Positions 1 through 7,819 of a DNA stretch of 39,681 nucleotides are shown here, in pieces. The stretch spans positions 1 to 39,681 of the forward strand of contig JAJZLS010000073.1 of the NCBI GenBank assembly GCA_021803345.1, given 5' to 3'. This DNA is from Actinomycetes bacterium (GTDB lineage Bacteria; Actinomycetota; Acidimicrobiia; Acidimicrobiales; Acidimicrobiaceae). A program made the translations under genes and the position numbers. The notes beneath the pieces were generated by a model, which saw only the letters and a list, made by a program, of their open reading frames with translations, made no database searches and was not told the origin of the DNA. Position 1 is the stretch's first letter. The number at the start of each line of letters is the position of its first letter.

Positions 1-508
1 TAGTTATGACCTGATTGTCATAGAGGATCTAAAAGTTGAGAACATGTCCCGTTCTTCTAAGGGAACCAAAGACAACCCAGGTAAGAACGTAGCCCAGAAG
101 AGAGGGCTGAATAGATCCCAAGCCTGGACACTATTCAGAAAGAGACTGAAGGACAAAGCAGCTAGTGCAACTTCTCCCGTACTTGTTATACCCATAAATC
201 CTAAGTTCACATCTCAAACCTGTCCCCAGTGCGAAGAAGTAGCTAAAGACAACCGTAAGAGCCAAGCGGTCTTTAGCTGCATCGTCTGTGGACATACCAC
301 TAATGCAAATATCAACACAGCAAAGAACATTCTCACCGCAGGACTGGGTCCCCTTTGGGGGGTCACAGGACGCAGATGGACACTGCAGCAAAAGCCCACA
401 GGGGCTGAGCACAGCGGCCCAGTGAAGCGTCAACTCTCTGAAGGACGAGTGGCATGAGCATAACTGGTTCTCAGGAATCACCTTCAGTAACGGAGGGGAA
501 GATGTCAA
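1..508 (+). mobile_element. 3' part of an IS200/IS605-family element (TnpB end plus right end)
   Basis: The window opens inside a tnpB gene, and 50 bases of non-coding right end follow its stop codon at 457. The right end finishes in a GGAGGGGAAGATGTCAA-type sequence (492–508), which resembles the conserved terminus of many IS605-type elements that end in TCAA. The CTTC (482–485) and GAAG (498–501) arms can pair as a weak hairpin. The left end and any tnpA lie outside the window, so completeness cannot be judged. The element abuts cmk, whose ATG is only 9 bases beyond TCAA. The exact boundary is inferred from family resemblance. Confidence 0.7.
2..457 (+). CDS. tnpB: TnpB (IS605 OrfB) RNA-guided nuclease, C-terminal part, probably inactive
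   Basis: The reading frame is open from the window edge (S-Y-D-L-I-V-I-E-D-L-K-V), so the gene is 5'-truncated here; the internal ATG at 44 is not the real start. TnpB is an RNA-guided DNA nuclease of IS605 elements. The RuvC-II segment with its glutamate (IEDLKV, 20–37) and a four-cysteine zinc ribbon (CPQC ... CIVC) are present. In the RuvC-III motif, usually D-x-N-A-A-x-N-I, the sequence reads N-I-N-T-A-K-N-I: codon 308–310 is AAT (Asn) where the catalytic Asp is expected. The remnant is therefore predicted to be nuclease-dead. Downstream TnpB guide RNAs normally overlap the gene's 3' end and run into flanking DNA, here the start of cmk. Confidence 0.85.
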   Translation, partial: SYDLIVIEDLKVENMSRSSKGTKDNPGKNVAQKRGLNRSQAWTLFRKRLKDKAASATSPVLVIPINPKFTSQTCPQCEEVAKDNRKSQAVFSCIVCGHTTNANINTAKNILTAGLGPLWGVTGRRWTLQQKPTGAEHSGPVKRQLSEGRVA

Positions 509-517
509 GGGCGGGTA

Positions 518-1171
518 ATGGATAACGAAGAGGGAAAAAGAATAGATGTAATAGCTGTGGATGGGCTAGCGGGAACTGGCAAGTCCACTTTGGCCAGTCG
601 GCTCTCAGAAAGACTTGGCATGAGTCATCTGGATACCGGCGCATCTTTTCGCATGGCAGCTTTAGTGCTAATTCAAAAAGGCATAGCCCCTGACGAAAAT
701 GAAAAAATGATCGAAGCTATAAGTCAGGTTGAAATGGCTTTTGAAAACGGTGCGTCTTACATAAACGGACTTGATGTCAGTAGAGATATCCGCAGTGAAA
801 AAGTGTCGTCCATGGCATCCAAGATCGCTGTAAGTCCTGAAATTAGACGTACTTTGCTCGAGTGGCAGCGCGCATGGGTGGATGCGCACGGCGCATCTGT
901 GGTCGAGGGCAGAGATATTGGTTCGGTGGTATTCCCGGAAGCGCTAGTAAAGGTTTACCTCTACGCCGATGATAGTGTGAGAAGTAAGAGACGAACTGAA
1001 TCGAGCGCAGAAGGGCTAAGGGAACGTGATCAACGTGACCTGAATCGTGAAGCTGCGCCCACAGTTCAGGTACAAGATTCCGTTGTAATCGATACCACAT
1101 TGCTGGAACCGGAAAAGGTTGAAGAGTTGGTTGCTCAGCTATGGATGGTTCGAAGACCCACAGAAGATTAG
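518..1171 (+). CDS. cmk: Cytidylate kinase
   Basis: Phosphorylates CMP and dCMP to the diphosphates in cytosolic pyrimidine nucleotide salvage and synthesis. The 217-residue product has the P-loop GLAGTGKST near residues 16–24, the LDTGASFR segment that follows the nucleoside-binding site, EGRDIGSVVFP around residue 130, and a lid-type RDQRDLNREAAP motif. Its length is close to the family norm of about 220–230. The ATG at 518 is the only sensible start; the AAGG at 507–510 that could act as its ribosome site comes from the IS605 right end. plsC follows after 14 bases, and this pair precedes the ispH/der neighbourhood. The inserted element probably replaced the original upstream region of this essential gene. 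Confidence 0.93.
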   Translation: MDNEEGKRIDVIAVDGLAGTGKSTLASRLSERLGMSHLDTGASFRMAALVLIQKGIAPDENEKMIEAISQVEMAFENGASYINGLDVSRDIRSEKVSSMASKIAVSPEIRRTLLEWQRAWVDAHGASVVEGRDIGSVVFPEALVKVYLYADDSVRSKRRTESSAEGLRERDQRDLNREAAPTVQVQDSVVIDTTLLEPEKVEELVAQLWMVRRPTED

Positions 1172-1185
1172 ATTCGGAGTAGCAA

Positions 1186-1896
1186 ATGAAAGATAGAAAG
1201 AAACCGATACACTTTGTTGCACGTCCCGTCAAATCGTGGGAATTGTATGCTTATGGATTTGCAAGGACACTGGTTCACTTCGTCAATAAAACCGTATGGC
1301 GGATTTCAGTTGAAGGGGCAGAGAAACTACCCGACGGCCCGTTTATTCTCACTCCGGTCCACAGGTCATATTTAGATACTCCACTCGTAGCTTCCCTCAC
1401 TACCAGAAGGCTACGTTATATGGGAAAAGATGGAGTATTCAACATATGGGGATTTGGAGCCATACTTACAGCATTGGGTGGGTTTCCGGTTCATCGTGGA
1501 GTGGCTGATCGAGATGCTATGAGTCGTTGTGTGGCAGTACTCTCGAATGGCGAGCCACTGGTTCTTTTCCCTGAAGGCACCAGGAACTCCGGACCAAAAG
1601 TTGATGACGTTCTTGAAGGTGCTGCTTATTTGGCTCTAAAAGCAAATGTGCCAATTGTACCGGTTGGAATTGGGGGAGCGGAGCGTGCGTGGGGACGAGA
1701 TCAAAAATTACCGCGCTTTAGCAAAGTGTTATTAGTAGTCGGTGACCCAATATATCCTTCGCGAACTTCAGCGGCTGGATCTAAACGCCATATCTCAAGA
1801 TCAGATATAACTAAACTCACCGAAGAGTTGCAACACGGGATTCAAATTGCATTTGATCAGGCTCAAGAAAAATTAGGGCTCAGTGCCGTAAAGTAA
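1186..1896 (+). CDS. plsC: 1-acyl-sn-glycerol-3-phosphate acyltransferase
   Basis: Member of the PlsC acyltransferase family, which moves an acyl chain to position 2 of lysophosphatidate at the membrane in phospholipid synthesis. The 236-residue protein shows the HX4D catalytic motif as HRSYLD (about residues 58–63) and the FPEGTR glycerophosphate-binding motif (about 128–133). A further block, VPIVPVGIGGAERAWG, matches the usual family motif IV. It starts 14 bases after cmk with a GGAG at 1175–1178, so the two are probably cotranscribed. The cmk–plsC pairing recurs in actinobacteria and Firmicutes. Exact acyl specificity cannot be read. Confidence 0.88.
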   Translation: MKDRKKPIHFVARPVKSWELYAYGFARTLVHFVNKTVWRISVEGAEKLPDGPFILTPVHRSYLDTPLVASLTTRRLRYMGKDGVFNIWGFGAILTALGGFPVHRGVADRDAMSRCVAVLSNGEPLVLFPEGTRNSGPKVDDVLEGAAYLALKANVPIVPVGIGGAERAWGRDQKLPRFSKVLLVVGDPIYPSRTSAAGSKRHISRSDITKLTEELQHGIQIAFDQAQEKLGLSAVK

Positions 1897-1906
1897 TAGG
1901 TGTACT

Positions 1907-2386
1907 TCACAAGCCGAGACTGGAGAGTGAAGGGTAATCGTCTGGACGCCTTGATCCACTCCAAAGATATTTTCTATCATCCTCTGTAATAGCTAGATCA
2001 TTAATGGAAGCGTATCGCCTGGTCATCAGTCCAGACTGGTTGAATTCCCACATTTCGTTCCCATAGGATCTAAACCAATCTCCGGCGTCGTCATACCATT
2101 CATAGGCAAACCTAACTGCGATTCGGTTCTCGCTTACTGCCCAGAGTTCCTTGATCAGCTTATATCCAAGCTCTTTCGTCCATTTGCGGCGGAGGAACTC
2201 AATTATTTCTTTTCTGCCAGTTATAAATTCAGACCTGTTGCGCCACTGGGAATCTACCGTGTAAGCAAGGGCTACCCTTTCGGGGTCTTTACTATTCCAA
2301 GCGTCTTCAGCCATTCTTACCTTTTGGGTAGCAGAGGACATATCAAATGGCGGAAATGGGGGCCTCTTTTCGTCGTCGTGGCTCAT
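1907..2386 (-). CDS. DUF1348 family, SnoaL/NTF2-like protein
   Basis: A small NTF2-fold protein of the DUF1348 group. Visible family blocks are RPPFPPFD near the N-terminus, [23 protein letters not shown], the FLRRKW segment, [19 protein letters not shown], and a C-terminal YASINDL. No catalytic role is established for this family. I place the start at the ATG at 2386 and not the upstream ATG at 2404, because an AAGGGAG ribosome site lies 6 bases before the inner one; this gives 159 residues. It lies downstream of ispH in the same direction after a 105-base gap that contains a perfect 13-base direct repeat. Confidence 0.8.
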   Translation of the reverse strand: MSHDDEKRPPFPPFDMSSATQKVRMAEDAWNSKDPERVALAYTVDSQWRNRSEFITGRKEIIEFLRRKWTKELGYKLIKELWAVSENRIAVRFAYEWYDDAGDWFRSYGNEMWEFNQSGLMTRRYASINDLAITEDDRKYLWSGSRRPDDYPSLSSLGL

Positions 2387-2416
2387 AGCAACTCCCTTTT
2401 TCATATCTGTGTCGAG

Positions 2417-2489
2417 AATAGATTCTGATGGGGTAAATGTCTAGATTTTTACACTTTGGTCAATTAACAAAGTCCAAATAGATTCTGAT
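2417..2489. repeat. 13-bp direct repeat pair between ispH and the DUF1348 gene
   Basis: AATAGATTCTGAT occurs at 2417–2429 and again at 2477–2489, exactly 60 bases apart (start to start), in the gap upstream of the DUF1348 gene. Between them on the minus strand is a CTTTG...CAAAG inverted pair overlapping a TTGACC. The spacing and location suit paired operator sites, but no regulator is identified. Confidence 0.45.
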
Positions 2490-2491
2490 AT

Positions 2492-3544
2492 TTAGGATTT
2501 GGCTGTGAGTCCTTCCAGGATATCTGACGCCTTTACATTCCTGTCATTGTCAACAGGGTAATCCTTGCAACTAGGAGCAACGAGCGATAAAGAAACAAGA
2601 TCTGAAATGGTACGTAGAAGGTCACGCAGTTCCGGAGGTGGTGGAAAATATTCCTCTTCAAAGGTGACGTTTACCTCTTCAACTCCATCAAGTGGACTCA
2701 TGCGGTCAATAACTGATTTCACCAAATCTTCAGGCGCAGATGCCCCGGCGGTGACGCCCACAATCCCCTCAAGGTTGGTTGGCAGCTCGTCCGGGTGATT
2801 AATCCTGTAAACCCTCTTTGCTCCATAGCGTTTTGCAGTCTTTTCCAATGCGACCGTGTTTGAAGAGTTTGCAGATCCTATGACAATCACTATCTCTGAA
2901 AGAGACGCTATCTCTCTTATAGCCATTTGACGGTTTGTGGTGGCAAAACACAGGTCCGAACGGTTTGGCATCCAGATATTGGGGAATTTCATCTCAGCAG
3001 CCTGCTTCACCCCCGCCCACTCGTCTATGGAAAGAGTAGTTTGAGTAAGAAGGGCAACTAATGAATCATCAATCTGGAGCTGTTCGAGATCAGCTTCAGT
3101 TTCTACAAGTTTCACCGATTCGGGAGCGACCGCCATGGTGCCTATAGCCTCGTCATGCCCTTTATGACCCACGTAGACTATTGAATAACCTTTCTTCGAC
3201 CTAACCTTGACTTCGTGATGGACTTTTGTAACAAGAGGGCACACAGCATTGACATTGATGCCAGCCGTTTCTCTGACGGATTCGACTATCTCTGGAGCTG
3301 ATCCGTGAGCCGACAACATCACCGGAGCTCCAGGTGGAACCTCGCTGATATCATTTACAAATATCACTCCCAGCTGTTCAAATCTATCAACAACCACCCG
3401 GTTGTGAACAATTTCGTGATAGCAGTAAACAGGGGACTCGAATACCCTAACCATCCAAGTGAGCGATTTAATAGCCATTTCCACGCCGGCGCAAAATCCC
3501 CGTGGTTTGGCTAGATATACCTTATTGACGTTCACCTGTAACAC
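2492..3544 (-). CDS. ispH: 4-hydroxy-3-methylbut-2-enyl diphosphate reductase
   Basis: Final enzyme of the methylerythritol phosphate pathway, reducing HMBPP to IPP and DMAPP with a [4Fe-4S] cluster. The three cluster cysteines are visible: C18 in PRGFCAGVE, C102 in NAVCPLVTKVH and C199 in RSDLCFATTNRQ. The active-site block GHKGHDEAIGT supplies H130 and E132, and TQTTLS lies near residue 170. Length (350) is slightly above typical because of a C-terminal tail after residue 310. Start is GTG at 3544, with AGGGA 9 bases upstream. It is divergent from the DUF512 gene with only about 20–30 bases between starts. Confidence 0.95.
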   Translation of the reverse strand: MLQVNVNKVYLAKPRGFCAGVEMAIKSLTWMVRVFESPVYCYHEIVHNRVVVDRFEQLGVIFVNDISEVPPGAPVMLSAHGSAPEIVESVRETAGINVNAVCPLVTKVHHEVKVRSKKGYSIVYVGHKGHDEAIGTMAVAPESVKLVETEADLEQLQIDDSLVALLTQTTLSIDEWAGVKQAAEMKFPNIWMPNRSDLCFATTNRQMAIREIASLSEIVIVIGSANSSNTVALEKTAKRYGAKRVYRINHPDELPTNLEGIVGVTAGASAPEDLVKSVIDRMSPLDGVEEVNVTFEEEYFPPPPELRDLLRTISDLVSLSLVAPSCKDYPVDNDRNVKASDILEGLTAKS

Positions 3545-3573
3545 TTTAGTAGGTCCCTAATACTATGGAATAC

Positions 3574-4941
3574 ATGTCCTCGCCTCGCGTCCTCTCAGTT
3601 ACCAAGGGATCTCCAGCGGAGTCTGCACAGATATGTGAGGGTGATCAGTTCCTATCTATCAATGGTCGAAGACCTAGAGACATAATCGAATATCAACTAC
3701 TAGTAGAAGAACCCGACCTTGAGATAGAGATTGATAGAGGTGGTCTCGCACGAATTGTAACCGTGGAAAAGTTAGCGGGTCAGCCCCTGGGGGTGGAAAT
3801 AGAATCGGCTCTTTTCGATCAGGTTCGCACATGCGACAATCACTGTGAATTCTGTTTTATATATCAACTTCCTAAGGGAATGAGAAAAAGCCTATATATG
3901 AAAGACGATGACTATCGCCTCTCTTTCTTATATGGAAATTTCACCACACTAACAAGATTTACTGAGGCAGATCTAGAAAGAGTCATCACCGAAAGGCTGT
4001 CACCGTTATATGTTTCGATACATTCCACTGATCCCGAATTGCGGGCTTCGCTGCTGCATAACAAGAGGGGCGCTACGTCGCTGAGATGGTTAAAAGAGCT
4101 TCTCAAGGCAGGGATCGAAGTTCACGGTCAAATTGTAGTCTGTCCAGGAATCAATGATGGGTTTCGATTTGAGGAGACCCTTTTAGGAATCCTGGAGGAA
4201 TACCCACAACTGAAGACTGTGGCGGCTGTTCCACTTGGCATTTCAAAATACTCAAAGGAGCCAAATATGCGGGCCCATACGCTGGCTGAGGCATCCGCGG
4301 TAGTGGAACTGGTAGAAAAATACCAAGACATCTTCGTTTCCACCCTGGGCAGAAAAATGGTTTTTGCTTCCGATGAGTATTATCTGCTCGCCAATAAGCA
4401 GTTCCCCGCTAGTGAAAGTTATGATGAGTTTTCCCAGCATGAAAATGGGATCGGAATGGCCAGAGCATTCCAAGACTCATTCAACGGTGACGAGAGCAAA
4501 GCGTTTGGAGTCAAATCAGGATTTTTTGCGTCAGTTGATGGTGCACCTGCTTTGGGTTATCGTGCAGTTAGGGCAGGTGCGAGTGGATCCGGTAGCCAAG
4601 TTCAGCTACGCAAAAGCCTACCGGTAGCCATTATTACCAGTCAGTACGGATATAGAATATTGTACCCGCTGGTATCGGATCACAATAGGCAGGATATTTC
4701 CTTTGCAGTTGTGAAGAATGAATTCTTTGGAGGAAATATTGCCGTCGCTGGACTAATGGTAGGGACTGATATTTCAAGGACGCTCAGCGACATGGGTCCA
4801 GGCTATAGATATCTTTTACCTGATGTATGTTTATCCGAAGGTCGGTTTTTGGATGGTATATCTCCCGATGCCTTACCTTTTCCTGTAGAGATAATTCCAA
4901 CTGATGGGCTTTCACTGTCCCGGGCATTGAACAGACGTTAG
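3574..4941 (+). CDS. DUF512 protein: PDZ domain plus radical-SAM-like domain
   Basis: The N-terminus is a PDZ-like domain (RVLSVTKGSPAESAQICEGD). A radical-SAM-type cluster motif C-D-N-H-C-E-F-C follows, with cysteines near residues 87, 91 and 94, then the family signature FIYQLPKGMRKSLYMKDDDY and RLSFLYGNF. The C-terminal DUF512 region ends in GRFLDGISPD...PVEIIPTDG. The family is common in actinobacteria, cyanobacteria and clostridia; its reaction is not established. I favour the ATG at 3574 over the ATG at 3565, because a TACTAT −10-like hexamer (3561–3566) sits 7 bases before it, as in leaderless actinobacterial transcripts. No Shine–Dalgarno is visible for either start. Confidence 0.85.
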   Translation: MSSPRVLSVTKGSPAESAQICEGDQFLSINGRRPRDIIEYQLLVEEPDLEIEIDRGGLARIVTVEKLAGQPLGVEIESALFDQVRTCDNHCEFCFIYQLPKGMRKSLYMKDDDYRLSFLYGNFTTLTRFTEADLERVITERLSPLYVSIHSTDPELRASLLHNKRGATSLRWLKELLKAGIEVHGQIVVCPGINDGFRFEETLLGILEEYPQLKTVAAVPLGISKYSKEPNMRAHTLAEASAVVELVEKYQDIFVSTLGRKMVFASDEYYLLANKQFPASESYDEFSQHENGIGMARAFQDSFNGDESKAFGVKSGFFASVDGAPALGYRAVRAGASGSGSQVQLRKSLPVAIITSQYGYRILYPLVSDHNRQDISFAVVKNEFFGGNIAVAGLMVGTDISRTLSDMGPGYRYLLPDVCLSEGRFLDGISPDALPFPVEIIPTDGLSLSRALNRR

Positions 4942-5019
4942 GTTATCTTCTTCTTTTTCAGAACCAACTAGGCTGCATTTATCGCAATTCGCTGCAATAA
5001 GCGTCATATGAGGGACTAA

Positions 5020-6405
5020 GTGGCTATCGAAAGAAATAACAGATTTACGAGCGAAATTAGACCGATAGGTAAGGTAGCCATTATTGGTAGGCCAAATGTT
5101 GGTAAATCAACGCTAGTTAACAGGATCGTTGGACAGCAGGCGGCAATCGTTGAATCAAGACCCGGAGTAACACGTGACCGGAAAAGCCTTACTGCAAGTT
5201 GGCAGGGATTTGATTTTGAAATTATTGATACCGGGGGATGGCTTGCCGGTGGAGACTCCTTGGAAAACAAGATTTCAGAGCAGGCTGAATCTGCTGCTAA
5301 CGAAGCTGACCTCGTCCTATTCGTTGTAGACGTCACTGTGGGAATAACTGAGGAAGATGAAGCTGTTGCCAACATGCTTCGGCGCTCAAACTCATCAGTG
5401 ATAATGGTTGCGAATAAATCCGATTCTAACTCTAGGGATTTGGATTCTTGGGAGTTTATGAAGCTTGGTTTTGGCGAGCCATACAGTATCTCAGCTCTTC
5501 ATGGTCGCATGACTGGAGACTTACTTGATATCGTAATAAAAAGGCTGCAGGAGAAATACCCTAGCGAAGAATTGGAGACCCTGTCAAGCGACAACCAGTC
5601 ACTAGGGGAGTCCGAAGATTCCATATATAACCGGGAGTCATTTTCTGTAGCCATTGTTGGGCGACCAAACGTGGGTAAGTCAACGCTTTTCAATAGGTTG
5701 ATCGGGGACGAACGATCAATCACTCACGATCTTGCCGGCACAACCACCGATTCGATAGACACCCTGGTTGAAACGGAAATTGGCAAGCTGCGTTTTATTG
5801 ACACAGCTGGAATGCGACGTAAATCCAGAATTGATGACGGCACGGAATATTACTCGATGGTTCGCGCCCTCAGGTCAATTGATGATGCCGACGTGGCGTT
5901 ACTGGTGATCGACGGCACCCAAGGTGTGACGCACCAGGATCAGCGGCTGGCTGAAAGAATTGATGCAGCAGGATCACCAGTCGTCATAATCCTAAACAAA
6001 TGGGACTTACTATCAACCGAAGATAAGTTGCGTGTGAATGAGGAAGTTGCAGATCGCCTTGCCTATCTTGATTATGCCCCGGTGCTAAGAATCTCGGCAC
6101 TGTCCGGACTGGGTGTGACAAAGCTGTGGTCAGCGCTTGCTAATTCAATTGCAGCCTATCGCAACAGAATACCCACCAGAGAATTTAATATTTTACTGCA
6201 ACAAGCACAGGCTAAGAATCCGCCACGCGGCTCGAAGATTCTGTATGGGGTCCAAGGTGCCACGGATCCTCCAACCTTTACGCTATTTACCACCAAAGAA
6301 CTCTCTGTAAACTATCTACGCTATCTTGAAAGGCAGATTCGGGAACGTTTTGCACTTGGACCGACTCCCGTCAAAATACGGGTTAGGCGAAGATCTTCCC
6401 GCTAG
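5020..6405 (+). CDS. der: Ribosome biogenesis GTPase Der (EngA)
   Basis: Tandem-GTPase assembly factor acting on the 50S ribosomal subunit. Both G domains are complete: the first has GRPNVGKST (about 23–31), DTGGW and NKSD; the second has GRPNVGKSTLFNRL (from about residue 213), DTAGMRRKSRID and NKWD. A KH-like C-terminal domain follows, ending in VRRRSSR. Length of 461 is typical. The start is GTG at 5020, chosen because AGGGA (5011–5015) precedes it; the nearby ATG at 5008 runs into a stop after two codons. The 78-base gap after the DUF512 gene shows no terminator, so read-through is possible. Confidence 0.95.
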   Translation: MAIERNNRFTSEIRPIGKVAIIGRPNVGKSTLVNRIVGQQAAIVESRPGVTRDRKSLTASWQGFDFEIIDTGGWLAGGDSLENKISEQAESAANEADLVLFVVDVTVGITEEDEAVANMLRRSNSSVIMVANKSDSNSRDLDSWEFMKLGFGEPYSISALHGRMTGDLLDIVIKRLQEKYPSEELETLSSDNQSLGESEDSIYNRESFSVAIVGRPNVGKSTLFNRLIGDERSITHDLAGTTTDSIDTLVETEIGKLRFIDTAGMRRKSRIDDGTEYYSMVRALRSIDDADVALLVIDGTQGVTHQDQRLAERIDAAGSPVVIILNKWDLLSTEDKLRVNEEVADRLAYLDYAPVLRISALSGLGVTKLWSALANSIAAYRNRIPTREFNILLQQAQAKNPPRGSKILYGVQGATDPPTFTLFTTKELSVNYLRYLERQIRERFALGPTPVKIRVRRRSSR

Positions 6406-6462
6406 TGTGATCTTAGGACTGTGAAAAAACTAATGATTGTGAAAACTTGAAATCGATTACCA

Positions 6463-6666
6463 ATGCCTTTTTGTGAGAACTGTGCCAAATTTCATGACCA
6501 GGATGCCCTAAACAACAAGGGTGAATGTCCGAGCTGCGGTGCCGTTATAGCACCTCCCAAGAAAGCGCCTTGGCACTTTAAGCTTTTAATCGTTGCCACA
6601 ATTATTTATTTAACTTACCGTTTTATTCAGCTGGGTTTCTGGATCGCAAAGCACATTGGCCATTAG
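6463..6666 (+). CDS. Small zinc-ribbon membrane protein, function unknown
   Basis: A 67-residue protein with two CxxC knuckles (CENC at 4–7 and CPSC at 22–25) and a single hydrophobic segment at about residues 43–60 (KLLIVATIIYLTYRFIQLGF). This layout predicts a cytoplasmic metal-binding ribbon attached to one membrane helix. It lies 57 bases after der on the same strand and just before tRNA-Pro. Similar small ribbon-plus-helix proteins occur next to der in actinobacteria, but no function is assigned and I do not recognise a named family. No clear ribosome site precedes the ATG. Confidence 0.7.
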   Translation: MPFCENCAKFHDQDALNNKGECPSCGAVIAPPKKAPWHFKLLIVATIIYLTYRFIQLGFWIAKHIGH

Positions 6667-6760
6667 CGAGCAAGGGTGCTTTTCTCAGTGTTTGAAGCTG
6701 AAAAATTCGCCTGCCTAGCCTGAATCAATTATGATTTGGGTTACGCTCTAATGAGTCATA

Positions 6761-6835
6761 CGGGCTGTGGCGCAGCTTGGTTAGCGCGCTTGACTGGGGG
6801 TCAAGAGGTCGGAGGTTCAAGTCCTCTCAGCCCGA
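6761..6835 (+). tRNA. tRNA-Pro (anticodon GGG)
   Basis: The acceptor arms CGGGCTG (6761–6767) and CAGCCCG (6828–6834) pair perfectly. The D-arm region has GCGCAGCTTGGTTAGCGC, the anticodon stem is CTTGA/TCAAG around loop CTGGGGG (anticodon GGG), and the T-arm is GGAGG-TTCAAGT-CCTCT. The discriminator base is A at 6835 and CCA is not encoded (CGA follows). The gene marks the junction between the housekeeping block and the accessory block, but I found no second copy of its 3' end that would define an attachment site. Confidence 0.97.
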
Positions 6836-7053
6836 CGATATATTAGCAGGTCAGAGGCTATGTATTTAATTCAATGTAGCTAGAATACACTAAACTTTTG
6901 TCTTCAATTCCGCATTGGGGTTTCTGCCCTGAAAGTCAGGCCTGTACTGGGATTAGTTCTCGCTTCAGTGGCACTTATGATCCACATCTATGTCATAAGA
7001 GCCATATTTATGCCTACTAGAAGCGGAACCTAATACAGAGCAACAGCGTCGGT

Positions 7054-7071
7054 GTTATACCCGGTTATACT
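7054..7071 (+). promoter_or_regulatory. Likely leaderless promoter with GTTATAC direct repeats before the antitoxin gene
   Basis: GTTATAC occurs at 7054–7060 and 7064–7070, ten bases apart, i.e. on the same face of the helix. The second copy forms TATACT (7066–7071), a good −10 box whose transcript would begin at about 7079, exactly the antitoxin ATG. Ribbon-helix-helix antitoxins normally bind tandem short repeats at their own promoter, so these may be the operator half-sites. Confidence 0.5.
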
Positions 7072-7078
7072 TGTAGTT

Positions 7079-7327
7079 ATGAAGACTGCAATATCGTTGC
7101 CAGATGATACTTTTCAACGTGTTGAGATCAAGGCAAAGAAGCTCGGCATGAGTCGTTCAGAATTTTTTACAAAGGCGGCATTGCGATACCTAGATGAGTT
7201 AGATATAGAGTCACTCACTCACTTGGTTGACGAGGTGATCGATGCCCAAGGTCAAAGCGATGACTCTGTTACTGATGCCGTAAATGTCGGTCATAGGTTG
7301 CTTGCGGGAATGGATGAGGATTGGTAA
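7079..7327 (+). CDS. Ribbon-helix-helix antitoxin of a MazEF-like module
   Basis: An 82-residue acidic protein starting M-K-T-A-I-S-L-P-D-D-T-F, the strand-and-helix pattern of a CopG/RHH DNA-binding domain, with a C-terminal tail (VDEVIDAQGQSDDSVTDAV) of the sort that wraps the toxin. It is 7 bases overlapped by the MazF-like gene, so the pair is translationally coupled. An in-frame GTG exists at 7052, but the protein homology and a −10 box 7 bases before the ATG favour 7079 and a leaderless message. The product is expected to neutralise the toxin and repress the operon. Confidence 0.8.
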   Translation: MKTAISLPDDTFQRVEIKAKKLGMSRSEFFTKAALRYLDELDIESLTHLVDEVIDAQGQSDDSVTDAVNVGHRLLAGMDEDW

Positions 7328-7665
7328 TCACTAGGGGTAGTGTTTACTGGGCTGATCTTGGCGATGCAATAGGTTCAAGACCGGCGAAGCGGCGTCCAGT
7401 ACTAATTGTCTCGAGTGATTTGTATAACCGAAGCAAACTCGCTACCGTAGTGGGGGTCGTTATAACAACTAACACGGACCTTGCTGCAATGCCGGGAAAC
7501 GTATTCCTGCCTTTGGGCGTCAGTGGGCTGACCCGTGATTCCGTGGTCAACGTTACAGCAGTAGTTACACTCAACAAGGCCGATCTCAGTAAAAAATCCG
7601 GAACAGTTTCACTTTCATTGATGGATGATGTCGATCGGGGATTCAAAAGAGTGCTTGGACTCTAG
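7321..7665 (+). CDS. mazF: MazF/PemK-family endoribonuclease toxin
   Basis: A 114-residue protein of the type II toxin family that cleaves mRNA in a sequence-specific way. The family blocks RGSVYWADLG (about 5–14), R-P-A-K-R-R-P-V-L-I-V-S-S-D (the conserved basic and RPV/SxD active-site loop, about 20–33), VVVITTN-like strand and a C-terminal DDVDRGFKRVLGL helix are present. The best start is TTG at 7321, overlapping the antitoxin stop; a stop codon lies two codons upstream in frame. GAGGA at 7316–7320 touches the start, so initiation probably relies on coupling. Length is normal and there is no sign of inactivation. Confidence 0.85.
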   Translation: MVITRGSVYWADLGDAIGSRPAKRRPVLIVSSDLYNRSKLATVVGVVITTNTDLAAMPGNVFLPLGVSGLTRDSVVNVTAVVTLNKADLSKKSGTVSLSLMDDVDRGFKRVLGL

Positions 7666-7819
7666 AGATCCACCTTTCCATAGGACAATAGCTCAATGGT
7701 TGGTTGGCGGTAGTGAGGGGTTTATTCTTGCTAACCGACCTGCGTAAATTGAAGATCGATGGGAATGGCGGTTTCGGAGAATATCGCGCAGTTGAGATGG
7801 ATCAAAGGATTATGGCTTG

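Noticed and set aside
7691-7760. tRNA-like stretch (TAGCTCAATGGTTGG with a partly paired GGTTGGTTGG/CTAACCGACC stem)
   Set aside because: No T-arm GGTTCRA-type sequence, anticodon stem or acceptor pairing could be found.
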